Shown one piece after another: positions 1-7,713 of a stretch of DNA of 61,223 nucleotides. Position 1 is the first letter of the stretch, and every line of letters starts with the position of its first letter. The stretch is from contig JAJFFS010000001.1 in the NCBI GenBank assembly GCA_021776515.1, positions 1 through 61,223 of the forward strand. Reading direction: 5' to 3'. The translations under genes and the position numbers were made by a program. A model generated the notes under the pieces. That model had not been told where the DNA came from and did not search any database. It saw only the letters and a list, made by a program, of their open reading frames with translations. The DNA is from Robiginitomaculum sp. (GTDB lineage Bacteria > Pseudomonadota > Alphaproteobacteria > Caulobacterales > Maricaulaceae).

Positions 1-90
1 GGACTACCCGCCTCTGCCTGCTTCAATATGCCGATGATCTGGCTGTCCGAATATCGTGACTTCTTCATGGATGAATCTCCTCAATCCTGA
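1..90 (+). CDS. C-terminal end of an unidentified protein (partial)
   Basis: An open frame enters from the left edge and ends at TGA 88-90, giving a 29-residue tail with the stretch NMPMIWLSEYRDFF. It is too short to assign. It converges on the minus-strand genes that follow, and the base composition rises just here, so it may be a chromosomal or neighbouring-module gene next to the mobile element. A random open frame cannot be excluded, because no start is visible. Confidence 0.3.
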   Translation, partial: GLPASACFNMPMIWLSEYRDFFMDESPQS

Positions 91-135
91 TTAAGAGAAA
101 ATTCTACTTATGAGCACCCTTAAAATACGGGGGTA

Positions 136-489
136 TTACCATTTCCATGTAAAAACTTGGCCTAATACTGAAGCCATAATAATGTGTACTACTTCATCAC
201 GACTTGGTTTTCTATAATTATCATGTTGAGCTAAAGCTACAGGGCTTCGTGCTATAACATCATTATTTTTAAGTCCCCTTATCACAACTGCTGGAAAATT
301 CGCTCTAACTTTAAATTTCGTCAAACACGACCTTATAGAAATTGGTAGGCTTTGTGAAAGAACAGCACCCATTTTTGCTAAATCAAGTACATTCGAATGT
401 GGATATTTATGATAGAAACTATCAACTAGCTGTTCGACCAAATCACACTCACTTCGTGTAAGATTAAGTATCATTACTTCATTTACCAT
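136..489 (-). CDS. Truncated or stand-alone N-terminal domain of an asparagine-oxygenase-like protein
   Basis: The 117-residue product resembles only the N-terminal part of clavaminate-synthase-like Fe(II)/2-oxoglutarate oxygenases of the AsnO/VioC type: a segment AVVIRGL near the middle and a C-terminal SVLGQVFTWKW. Full-length enzymes have about 330 residues and bind iron through an HxE...H triad; none of that is present, so catalysis is not expected. I chose the ATG at 487-489 because it overlaps the stop of the upstream LuxR-type gene by 11 bp, which suggests translational coupling; an ATG ten codons earlier is possible. After TAA 136-138 no frame continues the family sequence, so this is either a decayed gene at a junction or a small single-domain protein. 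The family link is by eye. Confidence 0.5.
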   Translation of the reverse strand: MVNEVMILNLTRSECDLVEQLVDSFYHKYPHSNVLDLAKMGAVLSQSLPISIRSCLTKFKVRANFPAVVIRGLKNNDVIARSPVALAQHDNYRKPSRDEVVHIIMASVLGQVFTWKW

Positions 490-763
490 ATTTAAAACCT
501 TTGTAAAAAATAAAACCATCTAAAATTGTTCTATCGATTAAAAAAATTGCATGTGCATTCGATTTAGCATTCAGTTTCTTACGTATAGATATGACATGAG
601 CATTTATAGTCTCAGATTTTAACCCAATCTCAAACGCAATTTCTTTAGTTCTGTAACCAGACGCAATTAGACCTAACACCTGTTTTTGACGTTTCGTAAG
701 CGTCACAGGTGATTTTGGACTTGGTGTAATCCATATCCAGTCTCTTTTTACTTTCTTCGACAT
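479..763 (-). CDS. Single-domain LuxR-type HTH transcriptional regulator
   Basis: The 94-residue protein is almost entirely a GerE/LuxR C-terminal DNA-binding domain (about residues 21-72), with LTKRQKQVLGLIASG, then KEIAFEIGLKSETINAHVISIRKKL as the recognition region. There is no autoinducer-binding or receiver domain, so its activity is probably set by its amount or by a partner. It lies 93 bp downstream of the relaxase stop on the same strand and overlaps the oxygenase-like ORF by 11 bp, so the two probably form a unit. The gene is AT-rich like the rest of the element. The target genes are unknown; control of element transfer is one possibility, but this is inference. Confidence 0.72.
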   Translation of the reverse strand: MSKKVKRDWIWITPSPKSPVTLTKRQKQVLGLIASGYRTKEIAFEIGLKSETINAHVISIRKKLNAKSNAHAIFLIDRTILDGFIFYKGFKYGK

Positions 764-856
764 AAATGGAAATCAGCCGCCCATGAGCAACTAACAACCA
801 ATAACGTCAAAATTTATATATAACTATATATGGGTGCGATTTGCAGATTTTCAATA

Positions 857-2224
857 TCAACCTAATGACAATTCATATTGCTGCTTACGCTTTTTGTCCT
901 GCTCCCGTCTCATTTGAGCGCGAGTTTTTTCTTGCCCTAGTCTCGATGATAACCTTTCAAAACTCCTTGCCTCGCGCCTTTCCTGCTTGGTTATCAAATC
1001 CGAATAACGGTTTAAGCGCATAAGCTCTTGCTTCTGACTTTGTGCCAATAGCTGTTTTTCAGTTGTATGTTCCTGCACTCGCCACCTATCTTGATGAGCA
1101 TATTTCCAACGTAGAAATAGTTCATAGCCAAGAACAGCTTGAATATTTTTAGTTATTCCTTGCGGTTTCTTCTTATATCTCTGTCGTAAGATTTTTGCTT
1201 CTTCGGCTCGCTGTTTTTTCAAGAGCAAATCAACTTCATCACGGTGTCGTATTTTCGCAAATGTAATTTTCCGTTTTAATGTCTTTCTCCTACTTTCTGC
1301 AAGGCGGTCAATACGAGCCGCCATACCTCTAAGCTTTCGATAAAGTTTTTGTTCCCGTGTAAGATCAATACGGGTTTTTACTTTTGGCTGTTTCTTCGTA
1401 GCCGCCTTAATTATACGCTGCTGTTCTTTGGCTTCTTCTACTGATGGGTAGCTTTCTAGTAGACTTAAACGCTGTTTAACCTGCCTAGTTTTTACCCCAT
1501 CAATTTGCCGTGCCAAAGAATGTATTTGATTGTCTCTATCGACAACAACAAAGGCTCGGCGTTGCCCTTGGGCAATAATGTAGCCTTGATTACTCATAGC
1601 AATAGCAAACTCTTTTTTATCACTATGCTCATGCCATAATTTGGTAATGCTATTTTTGCGAGCTTCCACACTGTCAACATCACAGTTCTTACCTTGTGAC
1701 TTGCCAAGGTCATAGCCTTGTTTTCTGGCTTCTATTCGATCTTTACCCGTCTTGTAATAAATTTGTAGATCAAAGGTTTTTGCTAGTTCTTTAGTGCAAG
1801 TACGAAGATGGTAATGGTCGTTAGACATGTGAATAGCTCTTAATTCTCGCCCATCGATTCTGCTCCACACCACATGACAATGCTTGCGAAGTTCACCATC
1901 ACTTTCACCAATCTTCTCATGGAAGATTATTGCTCTAGGTTGCCCCGACAAACCAAGCTTATTTTCAATATGGTCAATGGCATATTGCCATTCTTTTTCT
2001 GTCCAATCTCGTTGTGATTTATCAGGGTTGATAGAAAGAGAATAAAAGCCTTTTTTGCAGTTGGTGTTATCTGCGATAACTTCCCACTCGCGGAAAGCTT
2101 CATAAATATTATCGCTTGCCGAACCAGAGAGGGAATGAACGATTATTTTTTGATTGTCTACTTCGTTAGACAGGTGCAACGCCAAATCAACCGCACCACG
2201 TCTTTGTGATCCTTTCAAGATCAT
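857..2224 (-). CDS. Relaxase / mobilization nuclease
   Basis: Predicted relaxase of 455 residues that would nick oriT and pilot the strand during mobilization. The N-terminal about 160 residues form the nuclease domain: a start MILKGSQRRGA typical of a rhizobial-type relaxase family, FYSLSINP near residue 60 and the metal-binding histidines in KHCHVVWSRID (H115, H117). The catalytic tyrosine is probably Y61, but this is only inferred. The C-terminal two thirds is rich in Arg, Lys, Gln and Glu, as expected for a helical DNA-binding tail. The ATG overlaps the mobC stop by 4 bp. No coupling protein or type IV secretion gene is visible, so transfer would depend on a helper. Confidence 0.85.
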   Translation of the reverse strand: MILKGSQRRGAVDLALHLSNEVDNQKIIVHSLSGSASDNIYEAFREWEVIADNTNCKKGFYSLSINPDKSQRDWTEKEWQYAIDHIENKLGLSGQPRAIIFHEKIGESDGELRKHCHVVWSRIDGRELRAIHMSNDHYHLRTCTKELAKTFDLQIYYKTGKDRIEARKQGYDLGKSQGKNCDVDSVEARKNSITKLWHEHSDKKEFAIAMSNQGYIIAQGQRRAFVVVDRDNQIHSLARQIDGVKTRQVKQRLSLLESYPSVEEAKEQQRIIKAATKKQPKVKTRIDLTREQKLYRKLRGMAARIDRLAESRRKTLKRKITFAKIRHRDEVDLLLKKQRAEEAKILRQRYKKKPQGITKNIQAVLGYELFLRWKYAHQDRWRVQEHTTEKQLLAQSQKQELMRLNRYSDLITKQERREARSFERLSSRLGQEKTRAQMRREQDKKRKQQYELSLG

Positions 2225-2637
2225 GGCTTACGGCCTAGAGCCACAAAGCATTGATCGCGGGTGGCTAATATCTGCCTGTGAAGCGAGTCCAGCTTTTCAC
2301 GCTGTGGTGTGGTTTCTTCGGTAATGGCAAACAAGGTCGCAAAGGCTTTGAGGTCATCAGCAAGTCGTCCAAGACAAGCCAAGACCAAAGCAATTTGTTT
2401 GCCCTCGCTTAACGAGACGCGCTTGCGCCGAGAGGCCGTATTATCTCCGCCAGCAAGTGATGCATCACGCATATAGGCACTTAGGCTGGTGCGCCTGACA
2501 TCGGCTTTATGGCTGATGGTTTGTTTTTCACTGTCGTTTAAGCGCACGGTTACTGACCTGTTGCGCTGACGGGTTTCTGAACCACTATTCGTGATCTTGC
2601 CAGAACCCGGAAGTTTGGGTTTGGTGGTCATATTCAA
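2221..2637 (-). CDS. mobC: MobC-like relaxosome accessory protein
   Basis: A 138-residue basic protein with a ribbon-helix-helix-like segment at about residues 28-62 (VTVRLNDSEK...ADVRRTSLSAYMRDASLAG), typical of MobC-type accessory proteins that bind oriT and help the relaxase open the strands. It precedes the relaxase with a 4-bp overlap, the usual mobCA arrangement, and its start faces the hairpin-rich non-coding block at 2638-2860, the expected place for oriT. The C-terminal half has a helix-forming segment that could mediate contact with the relaxase. A generic RHH regulator is the alternative, less likely given its neighbour. Confidence 0.77.
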   Translation of the reverse strand: MNMTTKPKLPGSGKITNSGSETRQRNRSVTVRLNDSEKQTISHKADVRRTSLSAYMRDASLAGGDNTASRRKRVSLSEGKQIALVLACLGRLADDLKAFATLFAITEETTPQREKLDSLHRQILATRDQCFVALGRKP

Positions 2638-3048
2638 TTTTCCTGATTGGGGGTTGCTTTAACCCTCATCCGCTTACGTTCCGCTTTGCAGAACTACAGC
2701 GCGACAAGCATTTTGGTGCTTTGTCGAACGTCAAATTACGGCTCGATGCCTGTTTGACGTTATATGGGGAGGGATCCAATGGGAGGGGCAAAGCCCACTC
2801 CCTTGGCAAGGGCGCGGTAACACCGCGCATACCTTGCACCTAAACTTAACTTACCAGAGGTGAAGCTATACCTGCAACATAAATACGCGCAGCCTGATAC
2901 TGTTGCGCAACTTCGAACCGGATTCGTTTATTTATCTCAACGGGATAGCATGAAGCGTCATGACCCGTTTGCCCGGATCATGACGCAAAATTCGATTTAT
3001 TCAAAAAATCCCTTAGGATATTCGGTAATGAGCAATGGGTCTTCTATT
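2638..3048. other. Non-coding block of the mobile element, probable oriT region
   Basis: About 410 bp without a supportable gene lie between mobC and the small membrane gene to its right. The mobC-proximal part holds strong inverted repeats (2781-2837) and must contain the mobCA promoter. The rest is AT-rich, with no recognised domain in any frame. Confidence 0.5.
2781..2837. other. oriT: Candidate oriT: tandem inverted repeats beside mobC
   Basis: Two hairpins stand side by side. The first (2781-2802) pairs GGGAGGGGC with GCCCACTCCC around AAA. The second (2806-2837) pairs GCAAGG then GCGCGGT with ACCGCGC then CCTTGC, with loop AAC and an ATA bulge. Such a hairpin next to mobC is the classic oriT layout. 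The flank ATACCTTGC loosely resembles the YATCCTGY nick region of MOBP-type origins; the nick position is a guess. Confidence 0.42.
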
Positions 3049-3312
3049 CTAAGATGAAAAAAGAAGAGCGGATAAAACTATAAGTATTATTATAATTGTT
3101 ATTTCTTTGCCTGTTTCATAATTACCAGTACTCCCCGTTCCGATATAAGAAATAAGAGCAAATAAGCCATTAATAACTAGGATTGCTGGTATAAAAAAAA
3201 GAGCAGAAGTCCAATCACCTGTAGCCAGCAACACTAGTGTTACAGACCCGACTGTTAAATACATCAATGTTTTTACTACAACATTTAAAAGACGACCCTT
3301 TATGCTAGACAT
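3049..3312 (-). CDS. Small hydrophobic membrane protein, unknown function
   Basis: I do not recognise this 87-residue protein. It shows three likely membrane segments (about residues 12-30, 34-56 and 69-86), with a short polar loop around TGSTGNYETGKE and almost no soluble part. The ATG at 3312 has a GGGGT-rich stretch a few bases upstream that could serve as ribosome binding site. It lies 72 bp downstream of the next membrane gene on the same strand and may be co-transcribed with it. Both would be expressed leftward from the side of the putative invertible segment at 3766-3910. Conjugation entry exclusion or an element-specific envelope function are possibilities only. Confidence 0.6.
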   Translation of the reverse strand: MSSIKGRLLNVVVKTLMYLTVGSVTLVLLATGDWTSALFFIPAILVINGLFALISYIGTGSTGNYETGKEITIIIILIVLSALLFSS

Positions 3313-3384
3313 AGTAATACCCCGGTATCTCCAATTGTTTCATTTTATATCTCCCTGAATTATTATGTGAGTTGGTTATTGGCC

Positions 3385-3747
3385 TCATTGCCGTGCTTGA
3401 ACATTTCGCGCCATGTCAATTATAGCCTTAGCTGATTGCGCCAGCATGATGATGACAAGACCAGCTATGGTAAGGCGAATGATCGGTGGTATTTCAAAAG
3501 AGCTAATCTGGCTTGGGTTTTTGGAAAGTTGAGTGAGGTAATCAAAGCCAATATTGGTGAACCAATTGGGCATGTTGATGAAAGCCCAGCCATATGAGAG
3601 CGAATACAAAGCCCACAATGTAAGCGCCGTTCCAACAAGCACCATTGCGCCGCCAACCAGAGTAACAATCACGGTTAGTGCATAGCTAAAATCATAAACA
3701 TTCTTGCTTGGCCTTACAAAAGATGCCGCTTTGGTTTGACTGCCCAT
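3385..3747 (-). CDS. Two-helix membrane protein, unknown function
   Basis: A 120-residue protein with a short cytoplasmic N-terminus, a long hydrophobic segment (about residues 23-52), a polar loop of some 35 residues (NWFTNIGFDYLTQLSKNPSQ) and a second membrane segment (about 86-106). No family is recognised. The start codon at 3745-3747 has an AGGAGCG ribosome binding site. Only 18 bp separate the start from the left copy of the 23-bp inverted site (3766-3788), so its promoter must overlap or lie beyond that site. It could be an output gene of a recombinase-controlled switch; this is inference. Confidence 0.62.
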   Translation of the reverse strand: MGSQTKAASFVRPSKNVYDFSYALTVIVTLVGGAMVLVGTALTLWALYSLSYGWAFINMPNWFTNIGFDYLTQLSKNPSQISSFEIPPIIRLTIAGLVIIMLAQSAKAIIDMARNVQARQ

Positions 3748-3765
3748 TTGATCGCTCCTGATTTG

Positions 3766-3788
3766 CCCAATTGCTTTATGAAAGTTGG
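3766..3788 (-). repeat. Left copy of a 23-bp inverted recombinase-like site
   Basis: Read on the minus strand it begins CCAACTTTCATAAA and ends AATTGGG. It matches the copy at 3888-3910 at 20 of 23 positions, in opposite orientation. Each copy has short inverted arms (CCAACT...AATTGG here) around a 10-bp centre, like tyrosine-recombinase core sites. Confidence 0.6.
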
Positions 3789-3887
3789 GATAGGCTACTA
3801 GCTCTGGGCTATCGCTTGATTTTGCCTTTCACTTTTTTGTGTTCGCCTTGCCAAATCGCTTGACCAGTTAGACCTTTACATATTATA
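3789..3887. other. Putative invertible 99-bp segment with a rightward promoter
   Basis: The segment lies between two inverted 23-bp sites and directly upstream of the tyrosine recombinase gene. Near its right end a -35-like TTGACC (3860-3865) and a -10-like TATTAT (3881-3886) face rightward, but with a short 15-bp spacer. A 9-bp direct repeat ATCGCTTGA occurs at 3811 and 3855. Inversion would point the promoter at the membrane genes on the left. Inversion itself is inferred, not seen. Confidence 0.4.
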
Positions 3888-3910
3888 CCAACTTTCATAA
3901 AATAGTTGGG
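3888..3910 (+). repeat. Right copy of a 23-bp inverted recombinase-like site
   Basis: CCAACTTTCATAAA followed by ATAGTTGGG. The 6-bp arms CCAACT/AGTTGG are perfect, and an extended 12-bp arm comparison gives 9 matches. It is the inverted partner of 3766-3788 and lies about 100 bp upstream of the recombinase start. Confidence 0.6.
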
Positions 3911-4009
3911 TTATTACTCTCGCTCTGATAGGGTTCAATAAATAAGAAAGGTAATCTGTGCGAAGCAAGAAATTGATCAATAATATTGTGGGGTCGTGTG
4001 GTTAGAAAA

Positions 4010-4609
4010 ATGCCTTTAGCTAATCCCAATCATCCTAAAAAGGGTTCCTCTATCAAGGTTGAGCCCATTCGTGATTCCAAAGATATAAAAGCAATTAAAA
4101 AGCACCTTAAAGATCACCCTCGTGATCTTTGTTTATTTAGCTTTGGGATTAATACTGCCTACCGCGCTAGTGAAATTTTATCTCTTACCATAGGCCAGAT
4201 TGAGCATTTACAAGCTGGTGATCGTTTAGAGATCAAACAGCCAAAGAGTGGTAAGTACCGCGCCATCACACTGAACAAGACGGTGGTTGCCGCGATGCAG
4301 AACTGGCTACAGGTTCACCCCGATAAGCGTAGTGATGCGCCATTATTTATCTCTCAGCGCACAGCTAAGGCTTTAAGCGTCTCGACGCTCAATAATATGG
4401 TCAAAAAGTGGTGCCGGAGCATTGGCCTTAAGGGCAATTACGGCTCGCATTCCATGCGCAAAACATGGGGGTATCATCAAAGGGTTAGAAACAAACAACC
4501 CATTCCCTTGCTCATGGTTGCCTTTGGACACACCAGCCAAGGCCAGACGCTTGATTATCTCTGCATTCAAGATGATGAAATCAGGGATTTGTACGGGATG
4601 GAGTTGTAG
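4010..4609 (+). CDS. Short (FimB-sized) tyrosine recombinase
   Basis: A 199-residue tyrosine recombinase that consists almost only of the catalytic domain. All active-site residues can be placed: R52 (NTAYRASEI), K79 or K82 (beta-hairpin KSGKYR), H147-x-x-R150 (SHSMRK), H174 (FGHTS) and the nucleophile Y183 (LDYLCI). It lacks the usual N-terminal core-binding domain, as do FimB and FimE, invertases of about 200 residues. I prefer the ATG at 4010; a TTG eight codons upstream is in frame. Two inverted 23-bp sites lie just upstream, so local DNA inversion is a reasonable role. Excision, or resolution of element dimers, is the alternative. It ends 3 bp before the stop of the convergent antitoxin gene. 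Confidence 0.85.
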   Translation: MPLANPNHPKKGSSIKVEPIRDSKDIKAIKKHLKDHPRDLCLFSFGINTAYRASEILSLTIGQIEHLQAGDRLEIKQPKSGKYRAITLNKTVVAAMQNWLQVHPDKRSDAPLFISQRTAKALSVSTLNNMVKKWCRSIGLKGNYGSHSMRKTWGYHQRVRNKQPIPLLMVAFGHTSQGQTLDYLCIQDDEIRDLYGMEL

Positions 4610-4612
4610 TTT

Positions 4613-4906
4613 TTATACCAGTTCAAAACGTAAGCTACGCCCAATCGCATTAGCCGCTTTAGCCAATGTTCCTAATGTTACGCCTTGGTGCTCCGGGTCA
4701 AGCAACCGATCAAGAGCGGCCCTTGATGTTTGCATACGGTTTGCCATGGCAGTTTTAGAGAGCTTCTCATTCTTCATATGTTCGGCAATTTGACGTGAAA
4801 GCACGGCCTTAATGGCAGATTGCGTAACGTCTTCGTAAATCCCCTCATCATGTAAGAAATCCTCAAATGACGAACCCATATGTTTGTTTTTATGTTTTTT
4901 AGCCAT
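4613..4906 (-). CDS. higA: HigA-type antitoxin, XRE helix-turn-helix
   Basis: Antitoxin of a type II pair, 97 residues. The C-terminal part carries a Cro/C1-type HTH (LSKTAMANRMQTSRAALDRLLDP, about residues 50-72), followed by VTLGTLAKAANAIG, a helix seen in HigA-like antitoxins. The chosen ATG (4904-4906) overlaps the toxin stop by 8 bp, which fits translational coupling; an ATG ten codons earlier would lie deep inside the toxin gene. As in other host-inhibition-of-growth pairs the toxin gene comes first. HigA presumably binds the palindrome in front of the toxin gene and represses the operon. Confidence 0.8.
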   Translation of the reverse strand: MAKKHKNKHMGSSFEDFLHDEGIYEDVTQSAIKAVLSRQIAEHMKNEKLSKTAMANRMQTSRAALDRLLDPEHQGVTLGTLAKAANAIGRSLRFELV

Positions 4907-5261
4907 TGTCCAATTCCTTTTGTCTTTTTGCCGCAAGTTTTAAATCTCGGTCAGGCGTTTTTTGTGTTTTCTTTTTTATGGCATGGAGCAAAACCATTTT
5001 ACTCTCATGAACACAAAAAAACACCCTTGCGATATTGCCCCTCTCAAGTTTTGATCTAACTTCCCAAAGTCCGGAATAGTTAGAAATTGACTTACAAAGC
5101 GGCATTCCAATTGGCCATGAAAACTCACAATCGCGAATATCGTGGCCTATTAATTTTTGATCAGCGAGAGATAAATCGTCTTTTAGCCATTCTCTCACAG
5201 GTTCTTTTCCGCTTTTAAGCCGAAAGAATATTGCGGGTAGTTTCTTAAGGCTTTTAGTCAT
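4899..5261 (-). CDS. higB: HigB-type toxin (RelE/ParE fold, Gp49-like)
   Basis: A 120-residue member of the phage-derived Gp49-like/HigB group, ribosome-dependent mRNA interferases with a RelE fold. Diagnostic stretches are EWLKDD near the start, GLWEVRSKL in the middle, NIARVFFCVHESKMVLLHAIKKK, and the C-terminal KTPDRDLKLAAKRQKE, where basic residues would contact RNA. The start codon lies at the -10 end of the predicted promoter with no ribosome binding site, so the transcript may be leaderless. The pair probably stabilises the mobile element after loss. The exact RNase specificity cannot be read from the sequence. Confidence 0.82.
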   Translation of the reverse strand: MTKSLKKLPAIFFRLKSGKEPVREWLKDDLSLADQKLIGHDIRDCEFSWPIGMPLCKSISNYSGLWEVRSKLERGNIARVFFCVHESKMVLLHAIKKKTQKTPDRDLKLAAKRQKELDNG

Positions 5262-5266
5262 TCATT

Positions 5267-5295
5267 ATCGTACCAATATTGATACGATTTGTCAA
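5267..5295 (-). promoter_or_regulatory. Promoter and overlapping palindromic operator of higBA
   Basis: On the minus strand TTGACA (5290-5295) and TACGAT (5267-5272) are 17 bp apart, a good sigma-70 promoter. The same DNA is a 22-bp palindrome (5267-5288) with arms ATCGTA/TACGAT and 20 of 22 symmetric positions, a likely binding site for HigA. Repressor and RNA polymerase would compete here. Transcription would start at or next to the toxin ATG. Confidence 0.65.
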
Positions 5296-5409
5296 GAAAT
5301 TTTTGATTTAGGGTCTCCCGATAAAAACTGTGCGCAAGGCACGTTAGATTCTAGCGCCGATTCCACCATTATGATAAAATAGCTTATCCTAAGCAGAAAG
5401 CAGGTCTGA

Positions 5410-7061
<1,652 letters not shown>

Positions 7062-7111
7062 CCTGTAACGCACCTAGGATTTAGCACGTGATGCGCACTG
7101 CATAAAGAAAA

Positions 7112-7136
7112 ATCCCGGTACGTAAAGTACCGGGAT
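7112..7136 (-). terminator. Rho-independent terminator
   Basis: A perfect 10-bp stem ATCCCGGTAC/GTACCGGGAT with a 5-nt loop. On the minus strand it is followed by TTTTCTTTAT, so it works for leftward transcription and most likely ends the transcript of the small membrane peptide gene at 7233-7340. Confidence 0.8.
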
Positions 7137-7232
7137 CAGTGTTTTGCTGGGGGGCAGGGGTTTATGGTGTTTTATATAAGCCTGCTTCTTTGATGTGCTG
7201 TTGTTCAGCACCGGCAGGTTTGGGCGTATTGG

Positions 7233-7340
7233 TTACGCCAAAATGGTTGTGGCGATTGATACGCCAATTGTTGTAAGGACGGCGGCGTACATGACGACAC
7301 CAATGATTGATTGAAGCGGGTTGTTACCAAAGCGAACCAT
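7233..7340 (-). CDS. 35-residue membrane peptide, unknown function
   Basis: A small ORF, MVRFGNNPLQSIIGVVM followed by a hydrophobic helix ending IATTILA. It starts at ATG 7338-7340 with a strong GAGGAG ribosome binding site 10 bp upstream and stops at TAA 7233-7235. One membrane helix (about residues 10-34) fills nearly the whole peptide, with a short polar N-terminus carrying one Arg. A good terminator lies about 100 bp downstream and two direct repeats about 110-150 bp upstream, so the gene has the full layout of an independently regulated unit. The family is not recognised; small toxin-like or regulatory membrane peptides are possible. Confidence 0.6.
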   Translation of the reverse strand: MVRFGNNPLQSIIGVVMYAAVLTTIGVSIATTILA

Positions 7341-7713
7341 AATTTTATTCTCCTCATTTGCCCCGGGGGAGTGTCTGGGGCGTTGACCGAAATTGACCTC
7401 TTTGTGGGTCTGGGCGGGTTATTCCGTCCATGTCGATAATCAATAAACACATATCGAAAAACAATCAAGTTTTATTTATCGTAAAACAATGAAATATTGG
7501 TAATAAACGATAAATTTATTGACCTAATTTCATTTAATTATTTGAAATCATTCATATTTAAAATTTAGCAAAAAAAAGCAGTTTTTGCACACAACATCCA
7601 GGCATCGAACAAAAGACCCTGGAAAAGCCTCTCAGTGGTTAATCTAGGCAAGTCAGGTTAGTCTCATAAACAACAGATTCGAAAAAACTGTAATATGGGC
7701 GGTGGGAATAATT
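7341..7713. other. AT-rich intergenic region between divergent genes
   Basis: About 370 bp without a gene, markedly AT-rich. It holds the 17-bp direct repeats at 7452-7493 and further CGATAA-like words near 7432 and 7507. It must contain the leftward promoter of the membrane peptide gene and the rightward promoter of the deacylase gene. I found no clear -35/-10 pair. Confidence 0.5.
7452..7493. repeat. Two 17-bp direct repeats, possible operator
   Basis: TATCGAAAAACAATCAA (7452-7468) and TATCGTAAAACAATGAA (7477-7493) agree at 15 of 17 positions, with a 25-bp period. They lie upstream of the membrane peptide gene and may be regulator binding sites. Confidence 0.45.

Noticed and set aside
2860-3057. 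A 65-codon plus-strand ORF in the element's non-coding block
   Set aside because: It begins at a GTG, has no domain and an unconvincing composition; the block is better explained as the oriT region.
1-5400. A second copy of the tRNA-Thr 3' end as the left attachment site
   Set aside because: No duplicate of the tRNA sequence is visible in this stretch; the left end is outside the window or shares only a very short core.
7205-7468. An 87-codon minus-strand ORF
   Set aside because: No conserved-looking features or binding site; the overlapping 35-codon ORF with GAGGAG and a terminator explains the region better.
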